A DNA stretch of 22,116 bases from Desulfuromusa sp. GTDB taxonomy: Bacteria > Desulfobacterota > Desulfuromonadia > Desulfuromonadales > Geopsychrobacteraceae. A model generated the notes under the pieces. It was given only the letters and a program-made list of their open reading frames with translations, did not search any database and was not told the DNA's origin. The translations under genes and the position numbers were made by a program. Each line of letters starts with the position of its first letter. The first letter of the stretch is position 1. Below, one piece after another: positions 6,142 through 14,494 of the stretch. The stretch spans positions 1-22,116 of the forward strand of contig JAGGWI010000134.1 in assembly GCA_021157505.1 (NCBI GenBank), in the 5' to 3' direction.

Positions 6142-6757
6142 GTGGCCTCTGTCTGGTCATTCCATAGCGTTCAAAGTACCAGTAAAACGAAAACATCAAG
6201 GCGGGTGTTTTTGCCAGATTTTCATTGAAAAGAAATGATTTTGCCTCGGTGAGTGGAATGAACTCGAGGATAATTTTCTCGTTGTTGATGCCACCACCTG
6301 CATGAACTTTCATTGATCCATCTATGACGGCGTAGAAAAGGTGTTGTTGGCTTCCGGTTACGCCGACATTGGTGAAAAATGAACTGATTTTTTCAATTTT
6401 CTCCAGCGGTACATCGTAGCCGCATTCCTCGTTAATCTCTTCTTGAATAATTTGTTTCAGTGATTTTCTTTTATCGACAATTCCGGCACATAGTTCATAG
6501 GTGCAGAGGTGTTGTTCGTTGTTCATATAGACCGGCGGCCGAAACTGTTTCACCAGCAAAAAAGCGTGTTTATCGACATGGTAGAGTAAAATTGAAACAC
6601 TTTCGTGACTTTTCACCGCTTCCCAGGTACGCACATGACCATCCTGTGAAAAGTGCAATTGCACCGGTTGAACAAATCTGTTTTTTTGCTGTGGAACAAT
6701 AGAAAAGTTGGTAATTTCAAAAGGCATAGAGGTTTCTTTCCTGGGAGACCATCTCAT
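6128..6757 (-). CDS. NUDT14-like Nudix hydrolase (UDP-sugar pyrophosphatase type)
   Basis: 209 residues. From memory it resembles human NUDT14 along its length: KSHESVSILLYHVDKHAFLL, LVKQFRPPVY, TYELCAGIVD, ECGYDVPLEKI, FFTNVGVTGSQQHLFYAVI and a GGG-containing loop. NUDT14 hydrolyses UDP-glucose and ADP-ribose to the sugar phosphate and nucleoside monophosphate. The Nudix box begins at G92 and keeps E106, E107, E110, E111 and G113. Compared with Gx5Ex7REUxEExGU, the first Glu is Lys and the Arg is Glu, though the metal-binding Glu residues near the end are kept. The ATG at 6757 has AGGAGG six bases upstream; an alternative ATG at 6727 (MPFEITNFS) has the weaker AGGAAAG and may be the conserved start. 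Its ribosome binding site abuts the palindromic element. Confidence 0.85.
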   Translation of the reverse strand: MRWSPRKETSMPFEITNFSIVPQQKNRFVQPVQLHFSQDGHVRTWEAVKSHESVSILLYHVDKHAFLLVKQFRPPVYMNNEQHLCTYELCAGIVDKRKSLKQIIQEEINEECGYDVPLEKIEKISSFFTNVGVTGSQQHLFYAVIDGSMKVHAGGGINNEKIILEFIPLTEAKSFLFNENLAKTPALMFSFYWYFERYGMTRQRPPTGE

Positions 6758-6766
6758 CAACAGCCT

Positions 6767-6936
6767 CCTAGGAGACTGTCGGACACTACGGACTGAAGCG
6801 AAGATTTGGAGGTTTGAGAACAGTTTTTAGCTCGTTTGCAGGCTCATAGCCATAGCTATGGGGCAAAAAGGAGCTAAAAAATGAGCCAAACAAACGGATT
6901 TGCAGCCAGTTCATGGATAGCCCGACAGACTCCTGG
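6767..6936. repeat. MITE-like palindromic non-coding element
   Basis: Imperfect terminal inverted repeats, CCTAGGAGACTGTCGG (6767-6782) and CCGACAGACTCCTGG (6922-6936), bound about 170 bp with no gene. Inside are several nested inverted pairs: TTTTTAGCTC (6824-6833) with GAGCTAAAAA (6871-6880); GGCTCAT (6841-6847) with ATGAGCC (6881-6887); CGTTTG (6833-6838) with CAAACG (6891-6896); and a central perfect palindrome CCATAGCTATGG (6850-6861). The first pair and the next two cross, so they are alternative folds. The whole looks like a small dispersed repeat or MITE. No target-site duplication could be settled by eye, and copy number cannot be known from one window. Confidence 0.55.
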
Positions 6937-6942
6937 CAACAG

Positions 6943-6977
6943 AAAACGTCCTCCCGTTAACTTCAGGAGGACGTTTT
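6943..6977. terminator. Bidirectional intrinsic terminator
   Basis: A perfect 12-bp stem (6943-6954, AAAACGTCCTCC, with 6966-6977, GGAGGACGTTTT) and an 11-base loop. On the plus strand it runs into TTTTTT; on the minus strand it ends in TTTT. It begins about 26 bases after the stop of the minus-strand quinone oxidoreductase gene, its probable client. Confidence 0.8.
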
Positions 6978-7002
6978 TTCTCATCTGTCTACTACGTAGA
7001 AA

Positions 7003-7995
7003 TCAGGCAGCTGCAATTTTCAAAACAATCTTACCGAAGTGCTTATCCTCTTCCATCATCTGATGTGCCGTAACAACATCCTCAAGGGGGAAAACTTCTT
7101 CGATGATCGGGACGATACTACGGTCAGCAAACTTCGGCAGGGCCCGGCGGGTGAATTCAGCAACGATCTCCCCTTTTTCGGCAACCGGACGGCTCCGCAG
7201 AACTGAACCGATGATCTGCTGGCGTTTGACCATCATCAAGGCCAGATTCAACTCAGCTTTAATCCCGCTCATGACGCCAATAACAACAAGTTTTCCTGTA
7301 TAACCAAGAGAATTCATGTTTGATTTCAGGTACTTGGCACCAATATGGTCGAGGATCATATCAACCCCCTTTTTGCTGGTATATTCTTTGATTATGCCAG
7401 AAAAATCGGGATTTTCGGTATAATCAATCACCAGGTCGACCCCTAAAGCTTTGACCCGTTCCATCTTGGCGGGACTAGCCGTAACAATCAGCTTGGCATT
7501 GGGTGTGAGAGCTTTTGCCAGTTGAATCGCCGCAGTATTAACCCCACCACCGCCACCATGTAAAATGGCTGTTTGACCATCTTGCAGCCCGCCAAGCATA
7601 AATACATTGAGAAATGCCGTGATATAACTTTCGTTGACACAGGCCGCCTCTTCAAAACTCATGCTGTCCGGGATCGGCATCAAGTGGTTAGCGTATGCTA
7701 CGGCGTATTCTGCATAGCCACCACCTCCGACCAGGGTCATGACCCGGTCACCAACTTTCCAGTTGCTGACATCACTACCGATCTCAGCAATGGTTCCTGC
7801 GACTTCGAGCCCAAGAATTTCTGAGTCTCCGGCTGGAGCCGGGTAGTTCCCCATTCGTTGAACCAGATCGGGACGGTTGATACTGGTCGCAATAACCTTG
7901 ATCAGAACTTCACCCGCTTTTGCTTGTGGTTTTTTGATCTCCCCAATCTGCATAACTTCCGGGGCGCCAAATTCATCTATCAGAACTGCTTTCAT
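7003..7995 (-). CDS. PIG3-like NAD(P)H quinone oxidoreductase (zinc-free MDR)
   Basis: A 330-residue cytoplasmic medium-chain dehydrogenase/reductase of the quinone oxidoreductase group. It follows the TP53I3/PIG3 pattern (recalled, not aligned by tool): an N-terminal GroES-like half with SINRPDLVQRMGNYPAP and ILGLEVAGTIAEIG, then a Rossmann half with the nucleotide loop ILHGGGGGVNTAAIQLAKA, DMILDHIGAKYL, and a C-terminal HFGKIVLKI. The Cys residues for catalytic or structural zinc are absent, as in quinone reductases. Such enzymes reduce quinones or activated alkenes with NAD(P)H; the physiological substrate here is unknown. The ATG has an AAGGAG site upstream (complement of about 8003-8008). 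The gene is monocistronic, ends at a strong terminator, and is divergent from the gsp operon. Confidence 0.85.
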   Translation of the reverse strand: MKAVLIDEFGAPEVMQIGEIKKPQAKAGEVLIKVIATSINRPDLVQRMGNYPAPAGDSEILGLEVAGTIAEIGSDVSNWKVGDRVMTLVGGGGYAEYAVAYANHLMPIPDSMSFEEAACVNESYITAFLNVFMLGGLQDGQTAILHGGGGGVNTAAIQLAKALTPNAKLIVTASPAKMERVKALGVDLVIDYTENPDFSGIIKEYTSKKGVDMILDHIGAKYLKSNMNSLGYTGKLVVIGVMSGIKAELNLALMMVKRQQIIGSVLRSRPVAEKGEIVAEFTRRALPKFADRSIVPIIEEVFPLEDVVTAHQMMEEDKHFGKIVLKIAAA

Positions 7996-8154
7996 CTCAC
8001 TCTCCTTTGAAAAAATGATAAATAATTTTACCCTGAGTTTGTCATAATGATAAGTTTTTCGTCATGATTATAGTCAGAAATGGGAGCAGATTAAAACTGC
8101 TTATTGAGTCATTCCTCCCAAGATAAAAAAAATGTAATAATTATTCTTTAAATT

Positions 8155-9111
8155 GTGTATAATTATGGGTCTAATGGAAATAAAATAATATGGTGGGTGT
8201 TTATTTTGATCCTGAATACTATCAATTCGATTGCTGTACAGATTGATCTGCAAAAGTTTTTGAATTATCTGCTTCTCTCCCTGGCTGTGACTGGCGGGAT
8301 AATAACCGGGATATTGGCAGGGCGGTTGATTGATCTGTCGCTGGGGGGGGAAGCAATGTCGCTTGTCGATCCCGCACCGAGGGGAATTGCAGTGCAGCAG
8401 CTGCAGGAAGATGACTTTCAGATTATTCTGGATCGAAATCTGTTTAATTCTGAAGACCCCGCTGGAACGGCTCAACAGGTTGATCTTTCAGCAACCGCTA
8501 TTGCTGCAGCTTCGACACGTACCAGTGGGAGTTTTGTATTGGTTGGAACCATTGTTGCCGGTGAGGATTCCTTTGCATTGATCAAATCGGGATCAAAAAC
8601 CAGCATTTTTCAGTTGGGGGACGAACTGGCTCCCGGGGTGGTTGTCAGTGAAATTTCTCGTAAACTGGTTGTTCTCAAGGATCATGGCGTTCGCAAGGAA
8701 CTACCATTGAAGCAACGTAAGGGGGCTGGCGCCAGGCTGGTCAGACAGAAGAACCCTGCTGCCAGCAAGCGGGGGATTGTTGCGGTTGATGAAAATAGCT
8801 GGAAAATTTCGAAAGCTGTCGCAAAAAACGCTCGTCTCAATCTGAATTCATTGTTGCAGACAGCACGAATGATTCCACAGGTTAAGAATGGAAAAACAGT
8901 TGGATTTAAACTGGTGGAGTTGGAAAAAGGATCATTACTGGAACAGATTGGGTTGCGGGTCGGGGACCTGGTTGTTGAAATTAATCACGTGAAACTGAAC
9001 AGTCCGGAAAAGGCGTTGCAGATTTTTCAGCAAATTCGTGAGGCAAATAATATTTCTCTCGGATTGATGCGAAATGGGAAACTGGAAACTTTTGAATATA
9101 GTTTTGAATAG
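8155..9111 (+). CDS. gspC: Type II secretion system protein C (connector, PDZ)
   Basis: Up to 318 residues. GspC is a bitopic inner-membrane protein that links the platform to the secretin and helps select substrates. There is a membrane segment at about 37-56, then a homology region with EDDFQIILDRNLFNSEDP (about 86-103) and a beta-rich part (SFVLVGTIVAGEDSFALI), a linker, and a C-terminal PDZ domain (about 225-318, VELEKGSLLEQIGLRVGDLV). The start is uncertain: the frame opens with GTG at 8155 without a ribosome binding site; GTG 8197 and TTG 8206 (GGTGGG eight bases upstream) are alternatives. The longest form has an extra hydrophobic stretch (11-28), which argues for a later start. The first gene of the operon; gspD follows after 9 bp. 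Confidence 0.88.
   Translation: MYNYGSNGNKIIWWVFILILNTINSIAVQIDLQKFLNYLLLSLAVTGGIITGILAGRLIDLSLGGEAMSLVDPAPRGIAVQQLQEDDFQIILDRNLFNSEDPAGTAQQVDLSATAIAAASTRTSGSFVLVGTIVAGEDSFALIKSGSKTSIFQLGDELAPGVVVSEISRKLVVLKDHGVRKELPLKQRKGAGARLVRQKNPAASKRGIVAVDENSWKISKAVAKNARLNLNSLLQTARMIPQVKNGKTVGFKLVELEKGSLLEQIGLRVGDLVVEINHVKLNSPEKALQIFQQIREANNISLGLMRNGKLETFEYSFE
8158..8163 (+). promoter_or_regulatory. Possible -10 element of the gsp operon
   Basis: TATAAT stands in a very AT-rich stretch (about 8125-8195) between the divergent oxidoreductase and gsp genes, but the sequence 17 bp upstream (TAATAA) is a poor -35. If this is the operon promoter, the upstream-most GTG (8155) cannot be the gspC start and one further downstream must be used. 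Confidence 0.25.
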
Positions 9112-9120
9112 GAGTTAAAC

Positions 9121-11121
9121 GTGGTCATTCGACGCGGCTTAGTTTTTTTGTTGCTGATATCTGTATTTACAGTTTTATCAGTTTCTCAATCGCTGTCAGC
9201 GGGGGAAAAAACACCATCAGGACTTGAAGTTACACTTAATTTTCAAAATGTCGAATTGGTCGATATGATTGGAACAATCAGTGAATTAACCGGTAAAAAT
9301 TTTGTTTATGATGAATCAATCCGTGGCAAAGTCAGTATTGTTTCACCCAAGCCAGTCACTGTGGATGAAGCCTATCGGCTGTTCAGCACGGTTCTCAGAG
9401 TCAAGGGATTCACCGTTGTTCCAGCGGGAAAAGTGAACAAAATTGTTTCGATCCGTACGGCCAAAGAAGAGAGTTTGCCGATCAGTAGTGGCAAAGGTCT
9501 TGGTGAACAATTTATCACTCGTCTGATAGAACTGCAGAATCTTGATGCAACGGTTGTTGCTGATACCATCCTCCGTCCGCTCATGCCTAAAACCAGCTAT
9601 GTTGTTGCCCACGCCCCGACAAATACGGTCGTCATTACCGACAGCGCTGCCAATATCAGGCGTTTATCCCAGATTCTTGCTACCCTGGACCGCTCCTGGG
9701 AGGACGAAAGGATGGAGATTGTTCCTCTCCAGTTTGCTGATGCTGAGGAAACAGCCAAGCTGGTTATGCAGATTTTTGCGGGGGGAGCTACGGTTCCGGT
9801 ACGTGGAGCGAAACCGGGAACCACTGTTCGGAAGAAAACCCAGGGACAGGTTTTCCCCTATGAACGTACCAATATGCTGATGTTATTGGGAGATGAAAAA
9901 TTTATCTCACGCGCTAAAGAGTTGGTTTTTCAGTTGGATGAGAAGGCTGATCTGGGGCGTTCTGTGGTGCATGTCTATTACCTGGAAAATGCTCAGGCTG
10001 AGAAATTATCTGAAACATTGAATAAAATTATCAGCGGGACTAAAAAACGGCAGGCCGCTAAACAGAAGAGTCAACCTGATTTAGAATTTGGTGATATTAC
10101 CATTACTCCGGACTTGCCAACCAATGCGCTGATTATCACTGCCACAATGGAAGATTACCAGCAGGTAGAAAGTCTGATTTTAGATCTGGATATCAAGCGT
10201 AAGCAGGTGTTTGTTGAGGTTCTAATTCTTGAGTTATCGATGGATGCTTTGATGGATCTGGGCGTCGCTTTACAAGGTGCTATTGATGTTGGCAATGACA
10301 GTATAATTTTTGGTGCCAGTAATACCGGTAGGGAAACATCTTCTACTGACGATGATGGCACTTCAAGTTTACTCACTCGAGCCGTTGATGGTATTTTGCT
10401 GGGGGGAATGTTCAATCCGATTACGACTATGGTTAATGGAGAGGAAGTCACCGTTCCTTCCCTGTCGGTTTTAATTGGCCTTTCCGAGACTGATACAAAT
10501 ATTAATGTTCTTTCGGCACCGCGACTGTTGACTTCTGATAACGAAGAAGCAGAGATCATTGTGGGTGAAAATGTTCCGATTATTACCTCAAGAACGACAG
10601 ATAATTCGGGTAACCTGGTCAACTCGGTTGAGCGTCAGGATGCAGCACTCACTTTGCGTTTTACCCCGCAGATTACGGAAGGGGATCTGGTGCGGTTGAA
10701 TGTTTTCCTGGAAATCACTCGAGTTACAGAACCGGTTGGAACTGTTGATCTCGTCGGTCCAACCTTTAAAAAGAAGCTGCTAAGTAACACAATTCTGGCT
10801 CGGGACGGTGAAACCGTTGTTATGGGGGGATTGTTCCAAACTGAAAAAATCACATCAGTGAGCAAAGTCCCATTCCTGGGAGACCTTCCGGGACTTGGAT
10901 TTTTGTTTAAACGGACAAAAAACACTGAGAGAAAAACCAGCTTGCTTATGTTTATTACCCCCCGGGTGGTTCGAAATAGTGAGGATTTGAAACGGATTAC
11001 CAGTGATAATCAGAGAAATTTTGATCTATACCAGGAAGAAGGTGGCACCAACAAATTTTTTAATTTAGGGGATTCCGAAGGTATTTTATTACTACCTGAA
11101 GGGGCAATAGAGGACTATTAA
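9121..11121 (+). CDS. gspD: Type II secretion system secretin GspD
   Basis: 666 residues. It forms the multimeric outer-membrane channel. There is a Sec signal peptide (about 1-27, cleavage near SLSA|GEK), then N0 (about 33-105, VTLNFQNVELVDMIGTISEL), N1 (about 127-190), N2 (about 195-275), N3 (about 280-358, VVHVYYLENAQAEKLSETLN) and the secretin core from about 361 (KQVFVEVLILELSMDALMDL). The core contains VGENVPIIT, the ALTLRFTPQI strand and the signature GDLPGLGFLFKR (about 587-598). No lipobox or long pilotin-binding S-domain is evident, so outer-membrane targeting may be pilotin-independent or use a different pilotin. The GTG start has AGGAG in the gspC stop region. It overlaps gspE by one base. 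Length is typical. Confidence 0.97.
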   Translation: MVIRRGLVFLLLISVFTVLSVSQSLSAGEKTPSGLEVTLNFQNVELVDMIGTISELTGKNFVYDESIRGKVSIVSPKPVTVDEAYRLFSTVLRVKGFTVVPAGKVNKIVSIRTAKEESLPISSGKGLGEQFITRLIELQNLDATVVADTILRPLMPKTSYVVAHAPTNTVVITDSAANIRRLSQILATLDRSWEDERMEIVPLQFADAEETAKLVMQIFAGGATVPVRGAKPGTTVRKKTQGQVFPYERTNMLMLLGDEKFISRAKELVFQLDEKADLGRSVVHVYYLENAQAEKLSETLNKIISGTKKRQAAKQKSQPDLEFGDITITPDLPTNALIITATMEDYQQVESLILDLDIKRKQVFVEVLILELSMDALMDLGVALQGAIDVGNDSIIFGASNTGRETSSTDDDGTSSLLTRAVDGILLGGMFNPITTMVNGEEVTVPSLSVLIGLSETDTNINVLSAPRLLTSDNEEAEIIVGENVPIITSRTTDNSGNLVNSVERQDAALTLRFTPQITEGDLVRLNVFLEITRVTEPVGTVDLVGPTFKKKLLSNTILARDGETVVMGGLFQTEKITSVSKVPFLGDLPGLGFLFKRTKNTERKTSLLMFITPRVVRNSEDLKRITSDNQRNFDLYQEEGGTNKFFNLGDSEGILLLPEGAIEDY

Positions 11122-12818
11122 TGCGATCGTTGAAGTGGCGTCAACTCGGGGAAATTCTGATACGGGATAAAGGGGTTCCTGAGGATACTGTCCGCCAGGC
11201 ATTGCGAGAGCAAGAATCGAGTTCTTTACGATTGGGGGAGCTCCTGAGGGAGAAGGGGGTGACCACAGAAGTTGTTCTGGCTGAAGCCCTGGCGACTCAG
11301 AGCGGGATGGAGTATGTCGCCGAACCGAAGGTAAAAACCAGTGCCCTGCATCTGTTGACCACAGTACCGATCAGTTATGCCAAAGAAAATCTGGCGGTTC
11401 CTTTAGAAATTAATGGGCAGACAATTCGATTGGCCGTGGTTGATCCCTGCAACAATCAAATCTTTAATGATCTTTCTGTTCTGACCGGTTGTCGCATCAT
11501 CCCTTGTCTGGCAGAGCCAGATAAATTAATAGAGGCGATCAATCTTGGTTATGAAACCCTCTCAGGTGGTGGTGATAGCTCAATTGCGGATATCGGCCAG
11601 GAAGAATTGGATGGTGATATTCAGATTGAAGATCTTCTTGATACCAGCGATGAGGCCCCGATTATTCGTTTTGTCAACGGTTTGTTGACCCAGGCATACC
11701 GGAAGCGCGCCAGTGATATCCATATTGAACCATTTGAAACTGAGGTCATTGTGCGCTACCGGGTTGATGGAATCCTTTACGAAGTGCAGCGCCCCCCTTA
11801 CCGTGCTTTGCCCAATATTGTTTCCCGCTTAAAAATTATGGCTAATCTCGATATTGCTGAAAAGCGTCTCCCTCAGGATGGCCGTTTTTCAGTTCGTATT
11901 GCTGGAAAACAGGGGGATATCCGGGTATCGACACTACCAACTGCTTTTGGAGAGCGGGTGGTTCTGCGGTTGCTGGATAAAAGCTCGGGGGTCTTGAGTC
12001 TGGGAGATATTGGCGTTGACAGAGATATGTTGCCACAGATTGAAAAAATGATTAAGAAGAGTCATGGTGTCTTTCTGGTGACCGGACCGACCGGAGCGGG
12101 AAAAACAACAACCCTCTATTCAGCACTGTCGGCCATCAACTCCCGGGAACAAAATATCATTACCATTGAAGATCCAATCGAGTATCAACTCCCCGGAGTT
12201 GGCCAGATTCAGGTGAATCCCAAAATAAATCTGACTTTTGCCCAGGGGCTGCGTTCGATTTTACGTCAGGACCCGGACGTCATCATGATTGGTGAAATCC
12301 GTGATAGTGAAACGGCTAAAATTGCTGTGCAAGCGGCACTGACGGGCCACCTGGTATTTTCCACTCTGCATACCAATGATTCAGCCGGGGCATTGGCACG
12401 GCTGGTAGAAATGGGGGTTGAGCCATTTCTCGCGGCTTCAGCGCTGGTTGGAATTCTGGCACAACGGTTAGTGCGAACTATCTGCCCGCATTGTCGCCAG
12501 AGTTACCAACCTGATGAGAAATTACTTGCAGAGCTGTTTGATGGGACTGAAGTGCCAAAACAGGCGACCTTCTATCGGGGCCGTGGTTGCAGCCATTGTA
12601 TGCAGGTTGGTTACCTGGGACGAACGGGTCTCTATGAACTGCTGGAAGTGACAGATCCAATTCGTCGTCTGGTCAACAGCAATGCTGATGCGGCAACAAT
12701 TCGGCAGCAGGCATTGAAAATGGGGCTGCGGACGCTGCGGCAAGCAGGGTTGGCCAAGGTTCTGGCGGGGCAGACAACGGTTGAAGAAATCCTGCGGGTG
12801 ACCCAGGAGGAGGTTTAA
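11121..12818 (+). CDS. gspE: Type II secretion system ATPase GspE
   Basis: 565 residues. The cytoplasmic hexameric ATPase that powers pseudopilus assembly. It has an N-terminal MshEN/T2SSE_N region (about 1-150, which binds GspL in known systems), then the ATPase core with Walker A GPTGAGKTT (322-330), an Asp box (about 345-355, ITIEDPIEYQ), Walker B region DPDVIMIGE (384-392) and a His box (TGHLVFSTLHTND). A zinc-binding CxxC pair follows: C455-P-H-C458 and C490-S-H-C493, the tetracysteine motif of T2SS and type IV pilus extension ATPases. Its ATG overlaps the gspD TAA by one base. All catalytic motifs are intact. Confidence 0.97.
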   Translation: MRSLKWRQLGEILIRDKGVPEDTVRQALREQESSSLRLGELLREKGVTTEVVLAEALATQSGMEYVAEPKVKTSALHLLTTVPISYAKENLAVPLEINGQTIRLAVVDPCNNQIFNDLSVLTGCRIIPCLAEPDKLIEAINLGYETLSGGGDSSIADIGQEELDGDIQIEDLLDTSDEAPIIRFVNGLLTQAYRKRASDIHIEPFETEVIVRYRVDGILYEVQRPPYRALPNIVSRLKIMANLDIAEKRLPQDGRFSVRIAGKQGDIRVSTLPTAFGERVVLRLLDKSSGVLSLGDIGVDRDMLPQIEKMIKKSHGVFLVTGPTGAGKTTTLYSALSAINSREQNIITIEDPIEYQLPGVGQIQVNPKINLTFAQGLRSILRQDPDVIMIGEIRDSETAKIAVQAALTGHLVFSTLHTNDSAGALARLVEMGVEPFLAASALVGILAQRLVRTICPHCRQSYQPDEKLLAELFDGTEVPKQATFYRGRGCSHCMQVGYLGRTGLYELLEVTDPIRRLVNSNADAATIRQQALKMGLRTLRQAGLAKVLAGQTTVEEILRVTQEEV

Positions 12819-12821
12819 TCG

Positions 12822-14033
12822 GTGGCCCTTTATGAATACAGCGCTTTTGATGCTCTGGGAAAAAAACAACATGGTGTCGTTGAAGCTCTGAGCCAGAAGG
12901 CTGCTGGTCGAAAACTTCGTGACGAGGGGTTGTTCCCGACCAAACTGACAACCACCGGAAATCCTGTGGGGACAACCGCCCAACGGATTTTCTTTCGACG
13001 TGTCAGTGCTGCTCAAATGGGTGTTGCGACGCGTCAACTTGCAACCATGCTGGCAGCGGGAATGCCACTCGCTGAAGCATTGATGATGGTTGCAGAGCAG
13101 CAAACGCAGGGTTCTCTGGGTGCTGTTCTAACTCGGGTGCGGGATGATGTTTTACAGGGTAGCGCCCTTCATAGTGCTCTCCAAGCTCATCCGAAGATTT
13201 TTCCACCGCTTTATACCAGTATGGTTCAAGTTGGTGAAACGAGTGGAACTCTGGATAAAGTTTTACTGCAACTTGCTGAATTTACAGATGAACAGGCTCG
13301 ATTTAATTCTCAGTTCAAAGCGGCATTGACCTATCCGATTTTAATGTTTCTGGTTGGCAGTGGTGTGCTGTTGTTTTTGATGACTTTTGTCGTCCCAAAA
13401 ATCACCCGGATGCTCGAAGATCTGGAACAGGCATTGCCGTTGCCAACTCTGCTGTTGATGTCGTTCAGTCAGTTTCTGGCAACTTATTGGTGGCTGTTGT
13501 TGCTTCTTGTGGTTGCGATCTTCTGGGCGGGCCAAAGGTTTTCGCTAACAGCAGGAGGGCGTTTATGGTTGGATCGAAAAAAATATAGCGTGCCATTACT
13601 TGGACCCCTAGCTTTACAGAACGCTACGGCCCGTTTTGCCAGAACAACTGCGACGTTGCTGTCCAGTGGTGTGCCGTTGTTGACCGCTCTGGAAATTGTT
13701 CAAAATCTGCTGGGGAATAACTATCTCCAGCAGGCGCTTGAGGTCGTTAGGGAAAAGGTGACCGAGGGGGCTGGCTTGTCTACACCTCTTTATGAGGCAG
13801 GGGTGTTTCCTGCGATGCTGTCACAGATGACAGCGGTCGGTGAGCGGAGTGGTGAACTTGAGGGGATGTTGTTCAAGATTGCTGAAATGTACGAACATCA
13901 GGTTCAAACCCGATTGAATGGCTTGATGGCGTTATTGGAACCACTGATGATTCTGCTGATGGGAACAGTTGTCGGTTTCATTGTGCTGGCTATTCTGTTA
14001 CCGATTTTTCAGGCTAGTCAGGGGATAGGATAA
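12822..14033 (+). CDS. gspF: Type II secretion system platform protein GspF
   Basis: 403 residues. The polytopic inner-membrane platform protein that contacts GspE and GspL. Two T2SSF domains (about 70-195 and 272-395) each carry the cytoplasmic helix bundle: RQLATMLAAGMPLAEALMMV in the first, and the matching RTTATLLSSGVPLLTALEIV in the second. Membrane segments lie at about 168-190, 222-240 and 375-398. The GTG start is preceded by AGGAGG inside the gspE 3' end. Full family length. Confidence 0.97.
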   Translation: MALYEYSAFDALGKKQHGVVEALSQKAAGRKLRDEGLFPTKLTTTGNPVGTTAQRIFFRRVSAAQMGVATRQLATMLAAGMPLAEALMMVAEQQTQGSLGAVLTRVRDDVLQGSALHSALQAHPKIFPPLYTSMVQVGETSGTLDKVLLQLAEFTDEQARFNSQFKAALTYPILMFLVGSGVLLFLMTFVVPKITRMLEDLEQALPLPTLLLMSFSQFLATYWWLLLLLVVAIFWAGQRFSLTAGGRLWLDRKKYSVPLLGPLALQNATARFARTTATLLSSGVPLLTALEIVQNLLGNNYLQQALEVVREKVTEGAGLSTPLYEAGVFPAMLSQMTAVGERSGELEGMLFKIAEMYEHQVQTRLNGLMALLEPLMILLMGTVVGFIVLAILLPIFQASQGIG

Positions 14034-14056
14034 AGTTTCAGTTTGAGGAGATATTC

Positions 14057-14494
14057 ATGGATTTATACAAACGTAATCAGCGTGGTTTTACCCTGATAGA
14101 AATTATGGTTGTGGTGGTGATTCTTGGTATCCTGGCCGCAATTGTTGTCCCCGGCCTGCTGGATGAACCGGAGAAAGCGCGACGAACTTCAGCAGCGACT
14201 CAGATTCACAGTTTTGAGGCGGCACTGGGGATATTTAAGCTGGAAAACGGGTTTTATCCCTCAACTGAGCAGGGGTTACAGTCCCTGGTTAAAAAACCGA
14301 CAGTTGGAAGGATTCCTGGCCGCTACAAAGCAGGTGGTTATATTAGAAAAATTCCTCTCGATCCCTGGGGGCAACCTTATCTCTACCTCCATCCGGGTGT
14401 GCACTGGGAGTTTGATCTTTTTTCTTATGGTCCCGATGGCGAAACCGGGGGAGAAGGTGAAAATGCCGATATCGCCAACTGGAATATTGATTAA
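14057..14494 (+). CDS. gspG: Major pseudopilin GspG
   Basis: 145 residues. The main subunit of the T2SS pseudopilus. The short basic leader MDLYKRNQRG is followed by the class III signal G|FTLIEIMVVVVILGILAA, with Glu at +5 of the mature protein, for cleavage and N-methylation by a prepilin peptidase. The C-terminal region has PSTEQGLQSLV, KIPLDPWGQPY and the calcium-site loop SYGPDGETGGEGENADI typical of GspG. The ATG has GAGGAG (14045-14050) six bases upstream. The end overlaps gspH by 32 bp in another frame. Confidence 0.97.
   Translation: MDLYKRNQRGFTLIEIMVVVVILGILAAIVVPGLLDEPEKARRTSAATQIHSFEAALGIFKLENGFYPSTEQGLQSLVKKPTVGRIPGRYKAGGYIRKIPLDPWGQPYLYLHPGVHWEFDLFSYGPDGETGGEGENADIANWNID

Noticed and set aside
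6881..7063. 60-codon plus-strand ORF across the palindromic element and terminator
   Set aside because: It runs through the inverted repeats, the terminator hairpin and the end of the oxidoreductase gene on the other strand; composition is not protein-like.
10155..10622. Long minus-strand ORF inside gspD
   Set aside because: Low-complexity Ser/Thr/Arg-rich antisense shadow of the secretin core, without start signals or family features.
14124..14462. Upstream extension of the gspH reading frame through gspG
   Set aside because: This stretch is gspG read in another frame; the class III leader and a ribosome binding site place the real gspH start at 14463.
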